This document shows positions 48,046-60,063 of a stretch of DNA of 64,000 nt, in pieces (position 1 is the first letter of the stretch; each line of letters opens with the position of its first letter). The position numbers and the translations under genes were made by a program. Under the pieces are notes generated by a model. The model made no database searches. It was not told the DNA's origin and saw only the letters and a list, made by a program, of their open reading frames with translations. This stretch comes from Leptodontidium sp. MPI-SDFR-AT-0119 (lineage: Eukaryota; Ascomycota; Leotiomycetes; Helotiales; Leptodontidiaceae). The DNA is taken from assembly GCA_020726505.1 (NCBI GenBank), contig JAHLEZ010000024.1:620001-684000 (forward strand). Reading direction: 5' to 3'.

Positions 48046-48965
48046 CTACGCCCGATCCTGCAGGAATATGTCATCGCCTTTGCTATCATTTGCGAGCTTT
48101 CCCATGGCAAAGTTTGGAGGAAAGACATCCCCAGCATGAACAAAGTGAAACATGGCTTGCACCACAAACATAGGAAAAGCGTCGAAGAGGTACATGTAAA
48201 CCTCGTGGCTGGCCAGATACCCATCGTGCCCCTGTCCAAACTCAATCACCCTGAAGATGCATCTCAGAATAATCAGTGCAGCTGCCGCAAAGAGCAGCTT
48301 GAGCAATGCAACCCAGGTGCGTGTGCCATATGCTGGGATAGTGAATCGTGCTGGCGAGCTGCGCATTCGCTTGTAGAATATCAACGACGCAATCAAGAAG
48401 AATCCAAAGAACAACAGTTGGACGAAGAGTCCACCCAGAATGATCTTTTGTCCCATATCTGCGTTCGATGATTGTGCCATCATGCCGCCACCTCCAGATT
48501 GTAGGAGAAAGGCAATGACATCACCGATCACGAAGATCTTGGTGACTTTAGTCGGTTGGATTATCGAGGCTTTGGGGTTATTGACAAGTACAACGATGCG
48601 ACCGAAGATCATGTATAGAGTTGCGGCGTAGAGGGAGGGCGGAAGGATGATGAAAAGCGATTGGGCGATGTAAGGCATAAGATCGTCGGGCGATTTAGCT
48701 GAGAAATACCTGGCAACATAACCAAGTGTCATCACTAAACTTCATTAGCCAGGAATAAAACAGTTGGGCATAGTCACGCACTCAGGGATCCAACCACCAG
48801 AGGCGTATAAAACCATGTCTTCTTCCGAATCATCTGAAAGATGTGATACAGCATACTCCCGCCAAATAGAGCAGCGAAAACGATGCATATGAAACTATTT
48901 GGCTTGTAGGGGTAAATTCCATTGGCGGATTCCTCTGCTGTCGTTGTGGTATTTCCTGCGGCCAT
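48046..48965 (-). CDS. RTA1-like seven-transmembrane protein
   Basis: Exons 48965-48782 and 48734-48046 (47-base intron, GGCTAATG branch) give 290 aa. Seven hydrophobic segments are visible. Typical RTA1 family stretches: YPYKPNSFICIVFAALFG at the start; MMTLGYVARYFSAKSP, where the first Met is made by the splice; LFIILPPSLYAATLYMIFGR; and IFVIGDVIAFLLQSGGGGMM, the family hallmark. Others are ILRCIFRVIEFGQGHDGYLASHE in two pieces and FDAFPMFVVQAMFHFVHAG. Members include yeast RTA1 (aminocholesterol resistance) and RSB1 (sphingoid base export). They are thought to move or sense lipids in the plasma membrane. The substrate of this one is unknown. A lipid-exporter role would fit the sterol-glucosyltransferase-like gene 3 kb away, which is conjecture. 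Confidence 0.92.
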
Positions 48966-50509
48966 GTTGCCTGCTACGTGCTGTCACTGCTGGGAACCCG
49001 CCAGATAGCTAGAAAAAGCTCTGCTTGATTTAACTTTAGTGGACTGCACAGGTGGGCGTATTGAATAAGTAGATCCGAGTGGCTGTTTTGGAAATGCTTC
49101 TTGAGGAGGTGGAGGCTTGAATTCCGACAACTTGCTGAGTGAGAGACAACTGGATCAACGATAGTATGATGGAACAAGCGATCAATCGAGAGACATAAGA
49201 GGAGAAAAGAAAGATGGTGTATTGTGCCTATCCAAATGTACTTGTCCATCCGGACGTGGAGGTTATAAGGGGGACGCAGGGCAGGCGGGTATCCTTCTCG
49301 CCAAGCTGAAATATGCGTAAACAATACAAAAAAAGACCAGACGCGCAGCACCTGCCGTATTGAGCCTCTTTTTCCATACGACAGTTACGAGTATCGACAT
49401 AACCCCATCAATGGGGAATCAGTGGACCACAACCAGTTTGCTGGGTCCAAGGTACTGCCATGTCGTTTTATCAGCCTCACTTCTCGTACTACTGTTCGTC
49501 CCGGAGATGATCAAGCTGCGATTCGTCTGTAAGGTACGTCCAATCATTCTGTACACATCAAAAATAACAGGACCGAAACCGCGGGATTTGAGGAAAATAA
49601 TCCACAAATCTCATGCACTGGCCCATCGAGGGAAAAGGGGTATTAAGTGAGGAGGATCATTGAGGTGGATCTCATCGTAAACTAGTCGATTGCTCGTAAA
49701 CTAACCCGTATATGGGTTTCCCTTGTATCTACTCTACAGTCCCTACGATGAATACGGAGTACGGCGTAAAGATTTTGAAACGACATTTCCTTGGGCTGCA
49801 ACTGTTTGAGATTATGCAATCCGCACAGGCCAAGTTCCCTTCCTCTGAACTCGATCGGTCAGGTGACTACGCATCAATAGGTACGATTATACGATGCCGT
49901 ACCCGTATAGACTGATGGGTAATCATCCTATCACGGCACGGATAATCATAGCCTCTTCCACGTTGCTTCAAAATGCGAATCTGGGAAAGTTAAAGAGGCC
50001 ATCACTTCCTGCGCTGGATCCTCCCTCGCACAGTCTTGTTTTTTTGAATTTTGTCATTACCTTTGCTCTCTTTTGTTATGTTTATCTCAAGATCTCTGCT
50101 AGCTTCACATGGCTGCAGCCCACTCAGGTCCAGCTAGTGATGGGCTGATGGCTAGAAAATACCACAGGGAGGGTTTCCGTAGAGGCTCAGCTATGAAACC
50201 ACTCCTGGAGTGGTGGGGTAATTATTTGCGCGGGCAAGAAAGACATCCAAGCACTCTTTTGGAGTGGGGTCCATTATAATTCGTGACAGACTTGACGAAG
50301 ACGACATTCTTGCTTTTGTGAGGCTAGCCTCGTGGGTTTTGGGGCTGGGAAAGTTATGTTCCGAGAATCCGGGGTCGGGCAAACCACGGAGACATTTTCA
50401 TATTTACTTATATGAACCACTGCCGCAAGGACTTTTATTGTCAAATACAGCTATAGTTGATCTACTTATCATTGAAAACAAGAACTGTCCAAGCATTTGG
50501 CGTCGTGAA
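48966..50509. other. 1.5-kb divergent intergenic stretch
   Basis: No gene recognised between the RTA1 and SDR start codons; both promoters lie here. Short frames only. Confidence 0.45.
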
Positions 50510-51542
50510 ATGGATTCGGCGCTTGTCACTGGATGCAGCGAAGGGGGGCTGGGAGATGGGATTGTGCGAGCGTTCCAAAAGAGAGGTAAATTCGTGCTCA
50601 CGCCCCCCTTGTAATTATCTATGAAGCAGGCACTGATTCTTTTTGTGTGAGTACAGGAATTCACGTTTTCGCAACAGCTCGAAACCTATCATCGCTTGTC
50701 CATTTCAAAGACCTAGCGAACATCACTGGCCTGCAACTTGACGTCACATCTCCAGAATCAATCGCTGCTGCTGTACAACAAGTCAAGAGCTCCGACAAAG
50801 GAAGTGGGAGACTGAAGTATTTGGTTAATAATGCAGGAGTTGGTCTCGTTGGACCACTGCTTGATGGGAAGGGTGTTTTGGCAGACGAGCGGGCAGTTTT
50901 CGAGACAAATCTCTGGGGACCACTAGCTGTGATCAGAGCTTTCGTACCGATTATGGCTGAGTCAGATGGAGGGACGTTAGTAAATATTGGGAGCAGTGCT
51001 GGCGTTATTAATGTTCCTTGGAATGGTATGTTATGTGTTATGTTTTCTTCTCTCCCCCCCCCCCCCTTCAAGCAATTTGATGTTGATGGTTGAGAACGCC
51101 AGGGATCTACGCAGCCTCCAAGGCAGCCATGAATATGCTTTCGGAAACGATTCGTCTGGAAATCGAACCACTGGGAATCAAGACGATCACTGTCGTAGCC
51201 GGAATCGTGAAGAGCAATTTCTTCGCTAACCTGCCAACTTCGCAACTCCCTGGGACACTCGCCGAGGAGACCAAACCAGCTCCGAGATACAAACTTCCCG
51301 AGGGATCATACTACAAAAGTCTAGAAGCAGAGATATCCAAAGCTGCTGCTGGAGAGATATCTGCTGGAAAGAACATAATGACGGCCGAAACCTTTGGGAC
51401 AGAAGTTGTCAATGATGTTTTGAGGGGTCGAAGTGGGAGGACGTACAGCGGGACGTTGGGGTGGAGTGCGAAGTGGATTCCTATGTTTCCGGTAGCTTGG
51501 CTAGTAAGGCCACTTGTATTGAAGAGTTTGTGTACATGCTAA
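50510..51542 (+). CDS. AYR1-like short-chain dehydrogenase
   Basis: Exons 50510-50585, 50657-51025 and 51103-51542 give 294 aa. ALVTGCSEGGLGDGIVRAF is the cofactor loop. Further motifs are HVFATARN (the Arg favours NADPH), LDVTSPESI, LVNNAGVG, LVNIGSSAGV with the catalytic Ser, and GIYAASKAAMNMLSETIRLE with Tyr-x-x-x-Lys. The active-site Tyr lies right after the intron 2 junction (WN-G-IYAASK). The protein matches the 1-acyldihydroxyacetone-phosphate reductase (Ayr1) type, which makes lysophosphatidate in ER and lipid droplets, though many fungal paralogues act on other ketones. The C terminus is hydrophobic (FPVAWLVRPLVLKSLC), consistent with membrane association. Intron 2 contains a run of 13 C. 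Confidence 0.88.
51054..51066. repeat. Run of 13 C inside an intron
   Basis: Lies in intron 2 of the AYR1-like gene, in the stretch before the acceptor. Confidence 0.85.
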
Positions 51543-52049
51543 CTTTTGTGTAGGATATGTATTGTAGAAAGAGAGGTGCTCTGCGGGGTTTCGTTCGAGT
51601 GGATACCTAGGTACTGTATTCATGTTCAATATCCCGGCCGTATTTTTTTTTTTTTGGTTCAGGTATGCGCAAAGCAAAATATTATGTATGGCAGGATTAA
51701 ACGTAGGTTAGGGCCAGGAAGCAATATGGAAGGAAAGATGTGACGGCTATGTTCACAGAAATCACAAGACCCTTCCCAGAAGTTTCTCTGTAACTTCAAT
51801 CTGACAATGCTACGAAGTCATTTGCAACTTCCCAATGATGGCATTCTAACTGTGAACGAATAGTCGACAGGAACCCATACCTTCCTAAATCGTAACTTCA
51901 TTTTGACTTTACCGTCCTCGAAAAACGCAATCAACTTGGCCCTCAAACCCATACCATCCACCAACCGAACTAGGGATTAAATCGAGTCTGCAAAATTGAG
52001 CAAACGGCTTTACTTGGCACCAGACCAATTTCTCCGAGGCGGGCATCAC
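51543..52049. other. Convergent intergenic stretch
   Basis: 3' regions of the SDR and of the 2EXR relic. A T13 run lies near 51644-51656. Nothing coding. Confidence 0.45.
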
Positions 52050-52968
52050 TTACGGGGAATCGGGCCAAACAGACTCATCAGACTCGGACTCCCACCGATG
52101 CCCATCAAATCCAGGTTCAGAAAATCGACAGCATGCGTACAGATGGTCCCAACAGCGCTCTAGCACTTCAGAGTTGCTCCCGTTGGTGAGGAGAGCCAAA
52201 CAAACCCGAGGTTGGTGTAAATTCGGGAACTCTGTTTTCAAACGGTCGAGAGCGCCTGAGATCCAACGCGATGCAATTTCTCGACCTGAAGAATCATAGA
52301 AATCTTCATGGTCTGAAGATAGTTGCGTTATCTCAACAGATCCTCCGAGATCAGGATTTCTGGCATCAGCCACCAGCTTGAAGTCTTGGAGTATTGGGAA
52401 CACGCTAAAGACTTTGGCGAAGAACGTGGATGCATCCTTCAGGCCATCTAGACTGGAGAGACGCTTGACGCCGGGATAGGTCGGAGGGTCCCAAGTCCAG
52501 GGCCCCTTCGACAAGGACCCCAAATTCATGGCCAGGGAACGGGTTTTGGATAGCCAGACACGTGTATGTTGAATGCCGGCAAAGCGGCCACTGAGCACAT
52601 CAAAGAGGCGTTCTTGTGAGTACCTTGCAAGGTATATTGTATCCCTGGAGAAGTCGATGTGCATGCAGTGACCAACTATCTCACACTTGTTGCGAATTCC
52701 AACCAACTCGTAGGATTTCAATGTGATGTCTGTAGCCTCGGTGTTGACCGCCAGGAGTGGCAAAGCAACAGGCTCAGTCGACGCGATCCATGCCCATTCA
52801 CCATGGCAATCTAGTCCAGTCAAGAGAACTCAGTTGGGGCTCGCTGTGTCTGTGAATCTGAATTCGATTAATCGAGCTGGTGGTAGTGCTCGCTTCCAAA
52901 TTTCTAGCCTCAGCTCTTTTGGGAGACGAGGAGGAAATGGGTGGAAGGTGGAAGGTGGAAGTTTGCAT
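52050..52968 (-). pseudogene. 2EXR domain gene, broken near its start
   Basis: The 2EXR opening is unmistakable in one frame: FHPFPPRLPKELRLEIWKRALPP. No ATG exists in that frame nearby. The expected start (MQTSTFH, from ATG at 52968) is in another frame because the heptamer CTTCCAC is present three times instead of two. Removing one unit joins the ATG to the domain exactly. A second lesion is TGA at 52830-52832, after FTDTASPN. Beyond it the frame is open for about 260 codons (LDCHGEWAWIASTEPVALPLL to SDESVWPDSP), including the family's middle region. The second ExR is also altered (NTEATDITLKSY, with Thr where Arg is usual). I therefore call it a pseudogene, though translation of the long downstream frame cannot be excluded. 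Confidence 0.7.
52941..52961. repeat. Three tandem copies of a 7-base unit
   Basis: GTGGAAG three times in succession (CTTCCAC on the gene strand), just inside the 2EXR reading frame. Seven is not a multiple of three, so each gain or loss switches frame. Confidence 0.9.
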
Positions 52969-53297
52969 GTTGTGGACCGAGTGATTGCTGGGATTTCTCA
53001 AAGGCTCGACGTTGGTGACATTTGAAAGATGGGTAGCAATGTAGAAATATAAGTGGAGGTGGAAGAGTAGAGTGCTGCCGTGGGAGGTGACTCAGATGAG
53101 ATGCTGAACCAACAATAGGCGAGAGCCGCAAGGACAACAAGTTCAACAACCAATAGAATTATTCCATGAAATGGCTCATACAGTACTGTACATGGAACTT
53201 AGAAAACGAATAAATCTATGTTCGAATCTACATTCTATAGCGACTTTCTAACCCAATTGCAAGAGATCTTGGTAGTCTCATGCGACGAAAGTCTCCT
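52969..53297. other. Intergenic stretch
   Basis: Lies between the 2EXR relic and the 3' end of the peptidase gene. Nothing coding seen. Confidence 0.4.
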
Positions 53298-54783
53298 CTA
53301 CGGCTCATAAGGAGACTTGGCCCTCGATCCAGTCATGGTGACACCTCCATCAGCAGTGACTAAAACCGGATCTTCAAGTCTAACACCAAATCCAACACCC
53401 TTACCCAATGTTTTGGCCTGCTCACTAGTGACATAAATACCCTGTAGATCAACATCAGTTCGGATCCCACCAAGGAACCATGCCGAGGAAAAAGGGTTAA
53501 GGACGGGCACATACCGGCTCATTCGTAACTACCTCACCGATTTTCAACTTCTCCGAATTGGCTCCATTCAAATACGGATGTTCATGCATCTCCAATCCCA
53601 GACCATGACCAAGTCTATGCGTGAAGAACTCCCCATATCCAGCATCAACGATGACCTTCCTCGATGCAGCATCCACAACAGAGCATGTCTCATTGACACG
53701 CATGAGAGCAATAGCCGCGCCCTGAGAAGCATGAACAGTCTTCCAGATCTCCATGAGCTCGTTGCTGACTTTGGATTTGGAGGGGAGGATTGTGCGGGTG
53801 ACATCACTTCCGTAGTCGTGGAGTTTGGAGCCGATATCTAGGAGCAAAAATTCTCCGTCTTGCAATGTCTTTCCTGAGGATCCGCCATGGGGACTAGCTG
53901 CTTGTTCGCCAAAAAGAACAATGGCCCAGTATCCCTCACCAACGCCAGCCCGAGAGAAGAGATTTGATGCAGCTGTATCGATGGTTTCCTGTGTCATGCC
54001 GATATCGATGCATTTTTGAAGGGAACGAACTAATTCCAGAGTGAACTCGTTGATGCCGCGAAGGATGGCGAGTTCAGCATCGGTCTTAACTGCGCGAAGA
54101 GATTGGATGGCTTGGGACATGGGAACGACGTCAATTCCGGTTGCTTGAACGCCGGCTGCGATCATGAAGCGGACATGTTCGTCCAGCATGACTTTTTTGT
54201 AGCCTGTTTCCCGCTTCAGGACTTCGTAAGGTGATTCCTCTTCGGCCCATTCAATAACTGTCTTCTCGGTGAAGACCATATCAAGGCCAGCGATCCGTCC
54301 AAGTTCGAATTTCGGCGCGAGGTAGGAGAATTTTCCTGTTCGGTCGAGGATCATGAGGAATGGGCGTTCGGAGAGATCGTAAGCCGATGAGATATTGGCA
54401 TAGTAGCTAGAAGAGGCAGATGGCTCGGCAATGAAGGCATCTACACCAGCTTCGTTCAATGCAGTTGCAAGGATTGACTGACGCTTCAAGAATTCCTCCT
54501 GGCCAATTCGGGGAACATCGAGGAGTGAAACGTGACTTTTAAGGGTGTCCCAGGCACATGCTTCCAGGTCCTGTGCAGGAGACTTCTCTACCAGCCCGGA
54601 AATAGCCAGGAGGAGAGTCAAGGAAGACAGAAAAGCTAGAATGGCTGCGAGAAGGACTAGTGCGAATGCGCGAGTCGAGACGGTTGATTTCCGGCGGATT
54701 TTAGATGAAGGAGGCTTTGATGGGGAAGATTTAGATCGCAGCAAAGGTTGTCGAATCTCTTTCTCGGGATCGTAGGCACCCAT
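53298..54783 (-). CDS. Membrane-anchored M24 (Xaa-Pro dipeptidase/creatinase-type) metallopeptidase
   Basis: Exons 54783-53515 and 53441-53298 (73-base intron) give 470 aa. A basic cytosolic N terminus (KIRRKSTVSTR) precedes one hydrophobic helix at about 39-63, so a type II membrane protein is likely. The creatinase-type N domain is LATALNEAGVDAFIAEPSASSSYYANIS. The pita-bread catalytic domain contains the expected metal ligands: two Asp in LLLDIGSKLHDYGSDVTRTI, His in FFTHRLGHGLGLEMHEHPYL, Glu in VVTNEP right at the splice, and Glu in GVRLEDPVLVT. The family cleaves X-Pro bonds with Mn or Co. The lumenal or extracellular side is inferred from the anchor. All ligands are present, so activity is expected. 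Confidence 0.92.
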
Positions 54784-56884
54784 ATTCTTGTGCTGTGTTG
54801 ATTATTGTAACCTCTTGTTGATAAAGGGGTGGATTTGAGCAGTATGAGGGGGCTGGGGATGATATCAGCGATGTCTCGTTGGAGAGAAAGTCAACCAAAG
54901 GACCCTTATGATTGTCAAAGCATGCAATGAGGCGATTGCTAACCCCAAAGAATTACTTAGGCCTAACTTGAGATAGGAGGAGGTTCGAGGTGATGATATC
55001 GAGCTTGGAGTTGGTGGTGGAAGAGGTGAGTTGAGTGGGGGTTTGATATCGCGAGTCAAGCTTGAGCTTGGACATCATTGGATAAGCAAAGTCACGTGTT
55101 GACATAAATCCTCTAGCAGTTCTTTGTTTAGTTGTCTTTGCTTTAAGCTTTGGTCAGCAGTTTTGAATAATCTTAAATTTTACTCTTGCTTGGTACTGAT
55201 GAGGTAAATGATCTCATTCAGGACTACTGTGGGAAATATCCAAGTTTAATCCTGAGATGCTTAATCCTCCTTCGCTCCCCACTCGGCGGTTAAACATCGA
55301 AACAAATACACGTCTGTCAAATAAGGCAAAATTCTTGATATTGGTTTTAGAAATAAAGTTTAGGTAATTTAAATATATTCTTGTGAGGGTACTCTGTGGA
55401 AGATGAAGCCATAACAGCTGCGGTGTCTTATCTTGTAAGCGAATCAACAACACGACATCACAGTGTCATTAGGAGTCAGTTCGTACCATTATGACATCAA
55501 AGATTCTATCACTACCAAAAATGTAAATCTGCAAATACTATGTTACGACATGAGATCGCTAGTTCGCTCCGTTCTCTTCATTCTCTCCTGTCTCCATGAT
55601 CAAACCCCTGTCTCCACTTCGTCATCCTCACAGTCCTGGCAGTCCCAACCTCAAGAACGATGCACACCTCACCCCTCTCCGCGTGCAGCACAACGCCATC
55701 AACAAGATCATTCTCGTAGACTATGCAATCCTCGTCATCATCTCGTTCTTGGAGCTCGCGCCGATTTTGGTGTTCGTGTTTTCGTCCAGTACATGCATGC
55801 AGTGCGGACGTCGACTGCGCTGGCCGCTTGAGCAGGACTGGGGAAGACGTAAAGTGGGGATTGGAGAAGAGCGGGTGGAGTGGGGGCGTTGCTGGAGGGG
55901 TTGGATAGCCTGGATCTTCTGATGAGCAAGCACTGCTGGAAGTCGGATTCCGCGACGAGGTTGAGGATGCTGACTCTCCCAGCGTCTGACATGCTGGATG
56001 CAGTGGCGGAGGAGATCTCTCAAGCCTCCCCTTTTGGTGGCGTGCATAGGCAGATGAGGAGAGGAGAGTGTGGGAGACGGATTCTGATAGCATCGTGAGG
56101 GGAGATTCGCTCGTCTGTCCGGTTCTATCTGGCTGTTAAGTATAAGTGACGCGAGGCGAAATAGAAGGATTGCAACAGTACTTACTATCTCTCTCAGAAT
56201 CACCCGAAGAAGCTCAACGAGATGAAGCGGCCTGCACTAAACTAGGTTGGAATTGGTCGATTGATTTATGCAATGTGCTTGCTTGTCCATTCATCCTGGC
56301 TGCTGGGCGAACAACAATCCCATGAAAGCCAGGCAGTAGTCGACAAACAAACAGCTTTGTCGCTCTTTGCCAAGTACACGAGGAATTCAAAGCCTGCCAG
56401 ACAAACCATGACCAACACCTACAAAGACCAACGCAGTGCCCATACAGGTAAAGCCAACAATACGTTCGCTCGACGAACAAAGAGAGAACAATGAGTCCAA
56501 CGATACTCCAACACAGCTGAGCACTCGTACAAAGTAGACACTCCATGCCCTTCGTCCTGTCCATGCCTGCCCGATCCGATCTCACCGTGAAAACAAATGT
56601 AGAATACCACTCCCGATTGCAGATGTCCGTCCATAACGTCATAAGATAACCTGTATCGCCAGCGAAAACGCCCAAAAAAGAAGACCCAAGTGCTGTACGG
56701 TACTATGACAGATAGACTAGACAAATCGAGCCAAACCAACGAACGCCCGATGCCACCAAACAACAAACGCCTTTCCTTTTATGCTTCGTACCCAGATATG
56801 CCGAAGAGAGAAAAACAAGATAGATGGCTCACAGATCAATGTCAAGTCGCCAAAGCAAGCAAACAGGTACGTGAGTGAACAGAA
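54784..56884. other. 2.1-kb stretch with unresolved frames
   Basis: Promoter of the peptidase gene at left and 3' region of mbp1 at right. Between 55596 and 55922 a plus-strand frame of 108 codons has C-rich third positions and one hydrophobic segment (ILVDYAILVIISFLELAPILV). On the minus strand a Ser/Pro-rich frame of 171 codons overlaps it (56093-55578). Either might be part of a small gene but no family, start or splice evidence decides, so I list neither as a gene. Confidence 0.35.
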
Positions 56885-59039
56885 TTAGGAGACGTCGGGA
56901 AGGACAGTCTCACCCTCTTGACCATCCTCGTCTTCGGCGAGTTGTTGGAGTAAGATATCGATGTTCTCGTCCATGTGCTCGACCTCTGCACCGAGGCTGA
57001 GGGACAGGAGTTTTCGATATTGGTCGCCTTTCTCGCCAGCTCCAGCCTTGCTCAAAGCGTCCGAATACTTGATGACGTTGTTCTTGCGTTTGTTCTCCTC
57101 TTCCTCCAACATCTTTGCCAGCATCACTCTCTCACCAATGTCGTCTTCGCTTGTTGACATATGTCCGTTGCTCTTCTGTTCCTCGTGTTGGGCGTAGGCA
57201 CGGAGTTGGATTTTTTGCTGTTGCTCAATCACTCCAGTGACTTTCTTCTCCATGTAAGCGAGGTTTTCCATCGAGGAAGCAATCACTTCGGGGGTTTCCT
57301 TCTGAAAGGTGATTTCAGCACTCATGACTTTGGTTGCTGCAAGCTCTTGCTTAGTGCTCGTCAAGATACGTCTTGCTTCCTTCTCGGACGTCTCCTTCTC
57401 AATGAGCTCATCATCGAAGGAGGTCGCAAGGCCTTGCAATTTTTCAAGCATCATTGGAGCAATTCGTGATTCGATGGACATTGCAGCTTCAGATTCATGG
57501 TGTGGCACAGCACGATTTGGTTCCTCTGGCATTTCCCACACTGATCGCGAGTCCGGTCCATAGGGTGAAGATGAGCCTTGGTGGTTTCGATCAGATCTGC
57601 GGTTCTCGTTCAGGTCTTGAATAAGCTCCTCAGCAGTAACCTTTTCCGCGTTTGGCAGACTCGGCGTAGCTCCTCGACCGAGCAAGGCTCTGACTGATTT
57701 ACGGGCCTTGTTCTTGGCTGCAATGTGAAGAGCTGTATTGCCGTTCATGTCTCGTGCATCAAGAATGCGCTGGAAATGCTCTGGTTCGAGGACTTCTGAC
57801 ATCTTGTTGAGGAGGATATCCAGGTAGTATCGAGCGCATTGATGTTTTTGACGGCTGATTGTGATAGCTGCGGCATGGTGGAGAGCTGTTGCTTGACAAA
57901 AATCAACACAATCAATTGTGCTAATCAGGTCTTTTACAACCGCTGGCATGGTTTGCTTGTCTTGACAGTTGGTGAACAGAACACAGCGCATCAGAGGTGT
58001 CTCCCCTCGAATATTCTGCGCAGTTGGGTTGGCATGGAATCGGCGCAGTTCTTTCATGATCTCGACATCGCCCATAGCAGCAGCCCAGTGCAAAGCAGTG
58101 TGTCCATCCGAGTCGATTATCCAATCTGGCTGGAAATTTATTGGGGGCTCCGGTTTTAGACCACCGTGAGGTAGCATGAAATAGTCCAGAAGTTCATCGG
58201 AGTATAAAACATGATCCCGCTCAGTGGCACTTTGTAGCTGCTCCTCGCGCTTGCGTTTACGATGGCCAGTGTTCTGTTGGGACATGTCATATCGGTCATC
58301 ATCTGCCACAAATGACGCAGAGCCAACCGTCATGTCATCCGCAATGCTCTCGTTGTCCATCTGGGAAGTATCATCATAGTCATCATGGATCATACGGGCC
58401 GGCGCGGCCACTGGTTCTATGCCGTTAGTGCTGCTTTTTTCGATTTGACGCTTCTGAGCCTTACTTGTCGCAAATTTTGGGACGGCTGGGTTTTTCTTCT
58501 GGGGCTTCGGCTTGGCCGTAGTATGTTTCGGGGCAGGAGGAGGACTGATGTTTCCGGGGGTAAACTCGAAGATAGTGCGTAGTTTTTCGTAGACATTATT
58601 TCGTTGTGCCAGAGCTTCACCCTGCTCGAGAGGGACCCAAGTTCCTAATAGAAGTCAGACAGGAGTTTCATGAACTTTCATATTGGCGTGCCTTGGTATT
58701 TGCCATATCCACCTTGGACCTTCTCGTGTGTTTCCTTCTGGACTTCGCGCTCGAGGATTCGGGTTCTAGCAGGCTTATCGAAACCAGCAGCTTTCAGGAT
58801 ATGTGTAGCATTAATCCAATCGTCACCTCTGCGGCGCATAACTAGTCGCAAATATCAGCAGATGCGCAGATGAAGCAGAGCGAGCTCGCAACTCACCATG
58901 TTCCTTGAGGCCTTCTCCAAATTGGAACTCGTAAACGGGAATCTAATGAGGTCAGTCTTGCACCCCCCACAGCTCTCCTCCGGGCGCATACATTACTGTA
59001 GGTCGCCGAGTACACTCCTGGACCAGCTGGCTTAACCAT
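56885..59039 (-). CDS. mbp1: Mbp1-like APSES/KilA-N transcription factor with ankyrin repeats
   Basis: Exons 59039-58992, 58942-58897, 58841-58692 and 58644-56885 give 667 aa. The KilA-N/APSES DNA-binding domain is spread over four exons: [46 protein letters not shown] and [15 protein letters not shown] Lys/Pro-rich linker follows, then ankyrin repeats ([63 protein letters not shown]). A long coiled coil comes next (about residues 440-600) and an acidic C terminus. This is the MBF subunit layout of Mbp1/Res1/Res2, which drives G1/S genes through MCB (ACGCGT) sites. The third intron (58645-58691) begins with GC rather than GT (CAAG|GCACGC), which is needed to obtain KYQGTW. All frames are intact. 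Confidence 0.95.
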
Positions 59040-60063
59040 CTTGACTACTGTTGAGGTTTTGACGGAGGGCAAAGGGTTTCGCGGGGGCTCGAATGAAGTC
59101 GTCTTGAGGTATGAGGGCGCCAATTATCCGAGATCGAGGTTCAAGTCGAGGGACGCGTGGGGGATCGCAGAGAGAAAAAAAAGCGCGTCCAACGCGTCGT
59201 AAATAGAGCAGCTCACGCGATTGCAAAGCATGCAGAGCAAGTGGGAGCTCTGCTGTGGAAGTTGTTGGTCGTGGTGATTGTTGGAGTCTGAGTTGGCTTC
59301 AGGACGACGCGACGTGAAGAGGTTGGGAAGCGCGACTCCAATTTAGGTATGTGGTCACATGACAATTATTTACCTTGGGCCATTTCAGGAATTCATTTCT
59401 GGACTTTTGAAAGTGAATATATAAAATCTTAGCATCTACAACTCCATGCATAAATCTGCGATCGCCACATCAAAACCGTATATCGTTTACTTGCCAACTT
59501 CAAGATTGCTTACTTCCCCATCCACTGGTTACACTGGGTGGCTGCTGAGACCACAAGGTCGCAAACTCAAAGTCTGTTTATCAGTGGACAAAGAAACAAA
59601 TATAGCAAGATTGAATCGTCTCTTAGTAGAAATATTTCTGCGTAGTTATACAGTTGAACTTTTACCTAGGGATTCGCACATAACCACGAAACACAACCTC
59701 GAGAGTTGAGTATCCGCGGAAGGTAAGCCGAGCCAGACTATTGATAAAAGCCCCTTCTGACTTGGTAGACAAATCCAAGGTCAGCTTTCTAACTTTTCTG
59801 AAATCAATATCCTCAGAGTTGTCTGCTCTATGGGGTCAATTCTCCACTATTCCAGAGCCATGTTACATTCCAGCTACATCCTCACAACCGACGGCTTCCC
59901 AAAGGAACGTGAGAAGGTAGCGAAGTGGATGGAGGTGCTATTAATCAGTGAATATGAGAGTGCTCGTGAAGGAGAGTCTCCCAAAGTCGAAGATAACCGA
60001 AATAATAACCAGAATTCTAGGTTGCATTGAGATTCCTGAGCTGAACTTGTTGTCCCTCTGTCT
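59040..60063. other. mbp1 upstream region and intergenic stretch
   Basis: Two ACGCG-containing words (CACGCGATTG near 59215, AACGCGTCGT near 59190) lie 150-180 bases before the mbp1 start; AACGCGT is one base off the MCB core ACGCGT plus flank, and could allow autoregulation. The rest to 60063 holds no recognised gene. Confidence 0.45.

Noticed and set aside
53219..53228. GTTCGAATC, a possible tRNA T-loop
   Set aside because: The flanking bases do not pair into a T stem and no acceptor or anticodon arm can be drawn.
55578..56093. Ser/Pro-rich minus-strand frame overlapping a plus-strand frame with a hydrophobic helix
   Set aside because: Both are open by composition; neither has a start context, partner exon or family to decide between them.
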